Of a stretch of 13,926 nt of DNA, positions 12,001 through 13,926 are shown piece after piece (the first letter of the stretch is position 1; every line of letters begins with the position of its first letter). Both the position numbers and the translations under genes were made by a program. The notes under the pieces are model-generated. The model was given only the letters and a program-made list of their open reading frames with translations. It did not search any database and had not been told where the DNA came from. The DNA comes from an uncultured Planctomycetaceae bacterium (GTDB lineage: Bacteria; Planctomycetota; Planctomycetia; Pirellulales; Pirellulaceae), in the NCBI GenBank assembly GCA_903927685.1, contig CAIYOB010001042.1:1-13926 (forward strand), in the 5' to 3' direction.

Positions 12001-13926
12001 CGGCGTATTGACTCAGGCGTCGGTTTCGATCTACGCCAGCAACGGGGGCGTCTTTGGCGGCACGGGGACGGTGAACGCGACCAACGGCCTGACGGTCTAC
12101 CCCGGCGCGATCCTGGATCCGGGCGATGTGAGCACGACCGGCTGCGCGCCGCTGGCGGGCCAGTTGACGCTGAACGGGAACTTGGACGTCCGTCCGGCCG
12201 CGGCGCCGTTGCCGGCCGGCACGTACCGCGTCCAGTTGTCGGGGCTCACGGCCGGGGTGGTGGGCGGCTACGACCAGTTGGTCTTGAACGGGACGGCCAA
12301 CCTGCACGGCGCGATTGCCGATGGGGCGGGCGGCGGCGAGTTGTTGGTCCAGCCCCTGTTTGTGGTCCCGGTGGGGGCGGAGTTCATCATCATCAGCAAC
12401 GACCTCACGGAATTGATCGACACGCGGTTCAACGGCCTGCCGGAGGGCGCCTTCCTGTCCCCGGGCGGCGTGCTGATGAACATCTCGTACCTGGCGGGAG
12501 TGAACGACAACGACGTCGTCCTGAACGTGCCGGGCCGGTATGATTTCAACGGCTACAACGGCTACACGGCGGACGACTACACGGGCGTGTCCCCGTTCCA
12601 GCAGAAGACGAGCAGCAACTCGGCGGGCTGGCAGACGTTGCCGCCGCGCTATTTCGAGCGAAACTATCCGGTGAATCCGCCGTACACGGCATCCGAGGAC
12701 AGGCTGAAATACGATGGACATTCGACGGATCGGGTCGGCAGCCCGTTGACATTCGAGACAACGGTGGTCGCCGGAAAAGCCTACAGCGTCTGCATCCTGA
12801 CGGGTGACACGAACTGGAATCACGACCGGCAGCAGTTTCAAGTGTTCGATCCCTACGGCGCAGGCGATCCGGGCCTCGATCCCAATCCCCTCGATCCCCG
12901 GTACACGCAGCGAGTCGACACGTGGGGCGCCGGGGCTCTGGATGGCAGCGGGACCAAGGTGACTTGGGGCGGGGGCACGGCGAACACCAGCGCGGGCTAT
13001 TACCGCTGGGTGTGCTTCACGACCGACACGATCGTGGATTCCGATCCCATCGCCGACGACGGCCAGGGCACCGTACTGATGCGGATGCGCGACCTGGGCG
13101 GCGTCGACACCACGGCGGTGATCCTGGCGATGGACATCCGGCCGGTGGAGACGGTGGGCCAGATCACGCTGAGCCGGACGAGCCCCAGCGGCACGCCGCC
13201 CTTGAGTTCCTTGCCGGCCGACGGCGCGACGGTCGACACGTACCAGGGCACGGGCGCCCCGCCGGGCGCGACGATCACGATCACCGTGTCGGCCGGTTCC
13301 CCGGTGCAGTATGCGACGGTGACTCCGGACGGGGATGTGACCGCCTTTGGCGCGCAAGTCACGGCGGATGCGACGGGGTCGTTCACGTTCTCCGTCAAAC
13401 GGCCGGCCACGCTGACGGATACGTCCCTGGCGACCGAAAACTGGATGCTCACGGTCCAAGCGTCCTCGGGGCTGTCGCGGGGCAGCGTGGCACAGCCGTA
13501 CGAGGCGCCGCAGCAGGCGGCTGCCTTGCGGTTCGACTTTGGGATCTACGGCAGCCCTGTGCAGACCTACGGCACACCGACGAAGAGTTTTCTGGAGGTC
13601 ATCCCGCAGATGCTGTACAGCGCGACCCGGGGCTACGGCTGGAACGTCCGTGTCGCGGGGGCGAACCGCAAGGACCCGAGTATGAGCGCCCTGCGGACGG
13701 ATTTGAATTACGCGCGGGACGCCACGTTCAGGGTGGATCTGCCGGACGGGGCGTACAACGTCCGCATCTACCACAGCAATCCGAAGTACTACGGGACCGT
13801 GTCGTACACCGCTGACAACTTCAACGTCTATGCCGAGGGGGCGCTGCAGTACAACGTGCCGAACATTCCGGCCGGGACGACGGACATCCGGACGTTCAAC
13901 GTGACCGTGAGTGGCGGGGCGCTGGA
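1..13926 (+). CDS. Giant beta-strand-repeat surface protein, internal fragment (both ends outside the window)
   Basis: One frame, with codons beginning at position 2, is open across the entire window: 4,641 full codons, no stop, no frameshift seen on reading through it. Neither a start nor a stop is present, so the gene is longer than this. The product is dominated by Gly, Ala, Thr, Ser, Val, Asp and Asn, with very few Lys, Met or Cys, typical of exported beta-helical or beta-sandwich repeat proteins. Order of parts: three blocks of beta repeats (residues 1-1781), GGL/YxV modules (1782-2155), further repeats (2156-2500), a complex region and proline-rich linker (2501-2870), haemagglutinin-like repeats (2871-3968), PATR (3969-4179), galactose-binding-like domain (4180-4383), Ig-like domain (4384-4508), second galactose-binding-like domain (4509 onwards). 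The likely role is a surface adhesin or sheath component with carbohydrate-binding-like domains; this is inferred from composition and architecture. No enzyme motif was found. Signal peptide and anchor would lie outside. It could equally be a secreted matrix protein. Confidence 0.96.
2..2830 (+). repeat. N-terminal-side tandem beta repeats, about 57-71 residues each
   Basis: About fifteen protein repeats follow the pattern N-T-[VIL]-x-A-x-[IV]-x-x-S-x-V-T-x-x-G-x-[IV]-x-[VL]-x-A-x-[ST]-x-x-x-I, then a Gly/Ala/Ser-rich stretch with short hydrophobic runs, and end in N-x-I just before the next N-T-V. The Asn anchors fall at 2, 179, 359, about 572, 755, 947, 1130, 1331, 1502, 1715, 1886, 2090, 2276, about 2483 and 2654, so spacing is 171-213 bases, always a multiple of three. 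Between 1331 and 2654 the spacing alternates short and long. Such alternating small/hydrophobic residues with turn-forming Asn and Gly suggest beta-solenoid coils. Similar repeats are known from giant planctomycete and 'LEPR-XLL'-type proteins; that link is from memory of the family and was not searched. After 2654 the repeat becomes hard to align. Confidence 0.85.
2831..3760 (+). repeat. Second beta-repeat array with A-[FY]-[VL]-G motif and two-unit alternation
   Basis: Four copies of a motif reading SAFVG, TAYVG, AAFVG and DAYLG have their Gly codons at 3161, 3353, 3515 and 3707, a spacing of 192, 162 and 192 bases. Copies 1 and 3 carry an insertion after the motif (starting SRSGTT and PASGTT, ending in a TIQL or NIQL strand), while copies 2 and 4 go straight to a short turn (GEGTTIGAG and GENVSVTTG). 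Each is followed by a strand such as LTIQATA, LTVEADA, LRVRSTL or VTVQSVS. The block looks like a diverged descendant of the preceding array in which every second coil has a loop insertion. The region before 3140 (2831-3140) is a more weakly matching repeat. Confidence 0.72.
3761..5344 (+). repeat. Degenerate beta-repeat region with local duplications
   Basis: The same compositional pattern continues (V-x-A-x-G-x-V-x-V strands separated by Gly/Ala-rich turns) but units are too diverged to phase cleanly. Two matching insertions interrupt coils, with His-Asn at 3917 and 4610 (VLASHNVD and VLSGHNYD), each followed by about ten polar residues and a return to strand. At the end, a 51-residue unit is duplicated in tandem: I-S-V-N-D-S-H-A at 5027 and I-D-V-T-N-Y-H-A at 5180, each followed by TP-[TS]-VSTT and then a [AL]-x-A-[AG]-N-x-L-S strand. 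No catalytic or metal-binding motif is seen. The block is interpreted as a continuation of the stalk. Confidence 0.6.
5345..6465 (+). repeat. Tandem 'HGL ... GGL-x-x-G-x-x-Y-x-V' modules
   Basis: Composition changes here: the Ala/Gly-rich repeats give way to longer, less repetitive modules. Each has a D-x-I-x-F or Q-T-I-T-I strand, an [N]-H-[GN]-[LF] turn (NHGLHTG near 5384, PHNLQGDG near 5590, NHGFVLGQ near 5819), a V-x-Y strand, a [GL]-GGL-x-x-[GE]-x-x-Y-x-V strand (GGLTAGATYLV, GGLVSGGRYAV, GGLVHEQNYYV), and a closing T-[FIL]-[RQ]-L strand (KTLQLG, TTIRLV, NEIQLA, DTFRLA). I count four modules, the third with an extra 30-40 residues. Modules with this signature commonly lie between repeat blocks in giant bacterial surface proteins. 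I know of no biochemical function for them. The segment has more Pro, Gln and aromatic residues than its neighbours. Confidence 0.7.
6466..7501 (+). repeat. Beta repeats between GGL modules and central region, ending with Cys-x-Cys
   Basis: After a Gly-rich turn (about 6562-6580) the repeat stalk resumes. Units of about 48-57 residues start near 6773 (NNTASVVVSDGATLDASDK), 6917 (AKAHVDYRATVDIHAATI), 7088 (GFYIGSTVALTQTSIL), 7244 (NATARLEMTDTTDVVL) and 7415 (KTDYNSQSLINGQAA). Each continues with a strand such as VDITSTT, LTISSLS, ISVQANV, VSVSSAH or LTVSADQ and then Gly-Asn-Ser-rich turns. A Cys-Asp-Cys motif (codons at 7379 and 7385) sits in the fourth unit's turn. The strand pattern resembles the first array, but the turns hold more Ser, Asn and Asp. 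Confidence 0.62.
7502..8506 (+). other. Central less-repetitive region of the giant protein
   Basis: Residues 2501-2835 do not fit any of the repeat patterns. The stretch opens with a charged, aromatic segment (FVPTYKRNEEHGGGF, then GSHNKEGSFNAQRQITWDA) that holds more Lys, Arg, His and Glu than the rest of the window. Next come a Gly-rich hairpin (GIGNGGVGNF), a strand set containing EFHRTLGSVELSNASSRDL, a run of hydrophobic strands (APLLILNAVIDNP), and LDLIAAGNDVDLWLLPGLL shortly before the linker. Comparable segments, in the same order, recur in my recollection of other giant LEPR-XLL-type proteins, just after the GGL modules. That is an unsearched impression. It may be a folded hub between the two solenoid halves; no function can be assigned. 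Confidence 0.55.
8507..8611 (+). other. Proline-rich linker in the giant protein
   Basis: Thirty-five residues (2836-2870) contain twelve prolines, several paired (NYPP, SVPP, PWPP, HWPP, GPGPTP), plus two Trp and one Tyr. Such a stretch cannot form beta-solenoid coils and should behave as an extended spacer. It separates the central region from the haemagglutinin-like repeats that begin with VIDLGLQGTG. Confidence 0.75.
8612..11905 (+). repeat. Filamentous-haemagglutinin-like beta-helix repeats with five TGIG modules
   Basis: About 1,100 residues of short strands of the G-D-I-x-[LI]-x-A or G-T-[VI]-x-L-x-A type, as in the beta-helical part of filamentous haemagglutinins and related giant proteins. 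A larger module recurs five times, with its core L-x-A-x-[TA]-G-I-G at about 8993, 9581, 10199, 10583 and 11330. Copies 1-3 continue with T-A-I-G-T-L-x-A-T; copies 1 and 2 read on as ATN-x-TSG-x-IYV-x-E, and copy 5 as a diverged RINVEEAN. Distances between successive Gly codons of the core are 588, 618, 381 and 750 bases, so modules differ in the number of intervening coils. Inner sub-repeats include MADGTVYGTGSG and MTDGTVWNVGDG. Copies 1 and 2 are also close at DNA level, which points to a fairly recent duplication. A Cys pair (codons 8735 and 8750, CGAAGC) lies in the first coils. Confidence 0.75.
10342..10363. repeat. Perfect 22-bp palindrome without spacer, inside the coding sequence
   Basis: Positions 10342-10363 equal their own reverse complement: the half-site GTCGGTGGTGT is followed directly by its complement ACACCACCGAC. 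The flanking bases (t and g) break the symmetry. It encodes S-V-V-Y-T-T-D inside the third TGIG module. No function is assigned. It may come from codon bias, since GTG and ACC pair in phase. Confidence 0.9.
11906..12538 (+). other. Autotransporter-associated beta-strand repeat (PATR-type) and companion segment
   Basis: Residues about 3969-4000 read VVKNGSGALRLNGAAN followed by AYTGTTTINGGYLLVNG. This matches the hallmark of the passenger-associated transport repeat (Pfam PF12951, TIGR02601): a K-x-G-x-G-x-L-x-L strand, N-x-Y-T-G-x-T, then I-x-x-G-x-L. The usual continuation follows: GGVFGGTGTVN, VYPGAILDPGD, a strand LTLNGNLDV, GGYDQLVLNG, and the closing segment FNGLPEGAF then GNDNDVVL-like sequence (here AGVNDNDVVLNV, near 12500-12530). 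In autotransporters this repeat helps passenger folding and secretion. In planctomycetes the same repeat occurs in giant proteins without a classical autotransporter barrel. Only one clear copy is seen here. Confidence 0.85.
12539..13150 (+). other. Galactose-binding-like beta-sandwich domain 1
   Basis: Residues about 4180-4383 begin with YDFNGYNGYTADDYTGV, a start typical of planctomycete galactose-binding-like domains, then an SAGWQ segment (4207-4211) and L-T-F-E-T-T-V-V-A-G-K-A-Y-S-V-C (from about 4250). The latter corresponds to the conserved 'F-x-V-x-x-x-x-G-x-Y-x-V' strand pair that carries the next L-T-G-D. The domain closes with GYYRWVCF and LAMDIRPVE. Compared with domain 2 it has extra loops (FERNYPVNPPYTASED and the Pro/Asp-rich DPYGAGDPGLDPNPLDP). 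Sugar binding is possible by family but no ligand residues can be identified by eye. Confidence in the fold class is moderate. Confidence 0.58.
13151..13525 (+). other. Ig-like beta-sandwich between the two galactose-binding-like domains
   Basis: About 125 residues (4384-4508) with the strand and turn pattern of bacterial Ig-like or adhesin-spacer domains: DGATVDTYQGTGAPPGATI, then ITITVSAGSPV, VTPDGDVTAFGAQV, TADATGSFTFSV and WMLTVQASSG. The pairing of 'GTG-x-PG-A-x-I-x-I' with 'A-D-x-x-G-x-F-x-F-x-V' is the signature of Ig-like modules that handle spacing in surface proteins. The exact subfamily cannot be named from the sequence alone. Confidence 0.6.
13526..13926 (+). other. Galactose-binding-like domain 2, beta-agarase/YxiM-esterase type, cut by window end
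   Basis: Starts at LRFDFGIYGSPVQTYG (residue about 4509) and runs past the window. It carries the ordered motifs of the non-catalytic galactose-binding-like domain found in beta-agarases, rhamnogalacturonan acetylesterases and YxiM-like esterases: F-D-F-G, a G-Y-G-W motif (4544-4547), R-T-D-L-N-Y-A near 4564-4570, and F-R-V-D-L-P-D-G-A-Y-N-V-R-I-Y (4576-4590). The later strand YTADNFNVYAEG and YNVPNIPAGTTDIRTFNV also fits. In esterases this domain precedes an SGNH hydrolase. Here it follows a solenoid stalk, and whatever comes next is outside the window. The domain assignment rests on motif recognition. Confidence 0.7.

Noticed and set aside
10874..13774. A 966-residue minus-strand open frame
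   Set aside because: Same in-phase shadow, bounded by the TTA codon at 10874. The plus strand here encodes PATR, Ig-like and galactose-binding-like domains.
12922..13815. A 297-residue plus-strand frame in another phase
   Set aside because: Arg/Gly/Asp-rich shadow typical of GC-rich coding DNA; the true frame encodes conserved domain motifs over the same bases. The 336-residue frame at 8425-9435 is rejected for the same reason.
1..13926. CRISPR array, tRNA/rRNA genes, insertion sequence or intergenic regulatory sites
   Set aside because: No short identical direct repeats with unique spacers, no transposase-like sequence and no non-coding gap were seen; repeats are protein-level and diverged. 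RNA genes were looked for only by eye.
11906..13926. Dockerin, Calx-beta or haemolysin-type calcium repeats expected in such proteins
   Set aside because: No paired D-x-N-x-D-G loops of a dockerin, no GGXGXDXXX array and no Calx-beta signature were seen; such domains could still lie downstream of the window.

Overview
The whole window lies inside one protein-coding gene. A single plus-strand frame (codons starting at positions 2, 5, 8 and so on) is open from the first base to the last, giving 4,641 codons with neither a start nor a stop. No intergenic DNA, promoter, RNA gene or second gene is visible. The encoded protein is a giant, low-complexity, Gly/Ala/Thr/Ser/Val/Asp-rich beta-strand-repeat protein of the kind predicted to be exported and displayed on the cell surface. 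Most codons end in G or C, so the genome is GC-rich. The mix of adhesin-like beta repeats, an autotransporter-associated beta-strand repeat and galactose-binding-like domains near the C-terminal side best fits Planctomycetota. Related giant repeat proteins also occur in Verrucomicrobiota, Omnitrophota and some Desulfobacterota, so the phylum is an inference.

Layout, with residues counted from the first full codon. (1) 2-2830: about fifteen tandem beta repeats of 57-71 residues, switching at 1331 to a clear short/long alternation. (2) 2831-3760: a second alternating array marked by an A-[FY]-[VL]-G motif. (3) 3761-5344: degenerate repeats with two matching insertions and a local 51-residue duplication. 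(4) 5345-6465: modules of the 'HGL-x-TG ... GGL-x-x-G-x-x-Y-x-V ... I-x-L' type. (5) 6466-7501: four or five more beta repeats ending near a Cys-x-Cys motif. (6) 7502-8506: a more complex stretch. (7) 8507-8611: a proline-rich linker. (8) 8612-11905: filamentous-haemagglutinin-like beta-helix repeats with five copies of a 'TGIG' module. (9) 11906-12538: an autotransporter-associated beta-strand repeat (PATR) and its usual companion sequence. (10) 12539-13150: a galactose-binding-like domain. (11) 13151-13525: an Ig-like sandwich. (12) 13526 to the end: a second galactose-binding-like domain resembling the non-catalytic domain of beta-agarases and YxiM-type esterases.

Together this suggests a very long beta-solenoid stalk carrying carbohydrate-binding-like domains towards its C-terminal side, consistent with adhesion, sheath formation or polysaccharide capture. 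No catalytic domain is visible. The most informative observations are the uninterrupted length, the two separate arrays with two-repeat (A-B) periodicity, the TGIG modules, a perfect 22-bp palindrome in the coding sequence, and a very long in-phase antisense frame that codon bias explains. I see no convincing new multi-gene system here.
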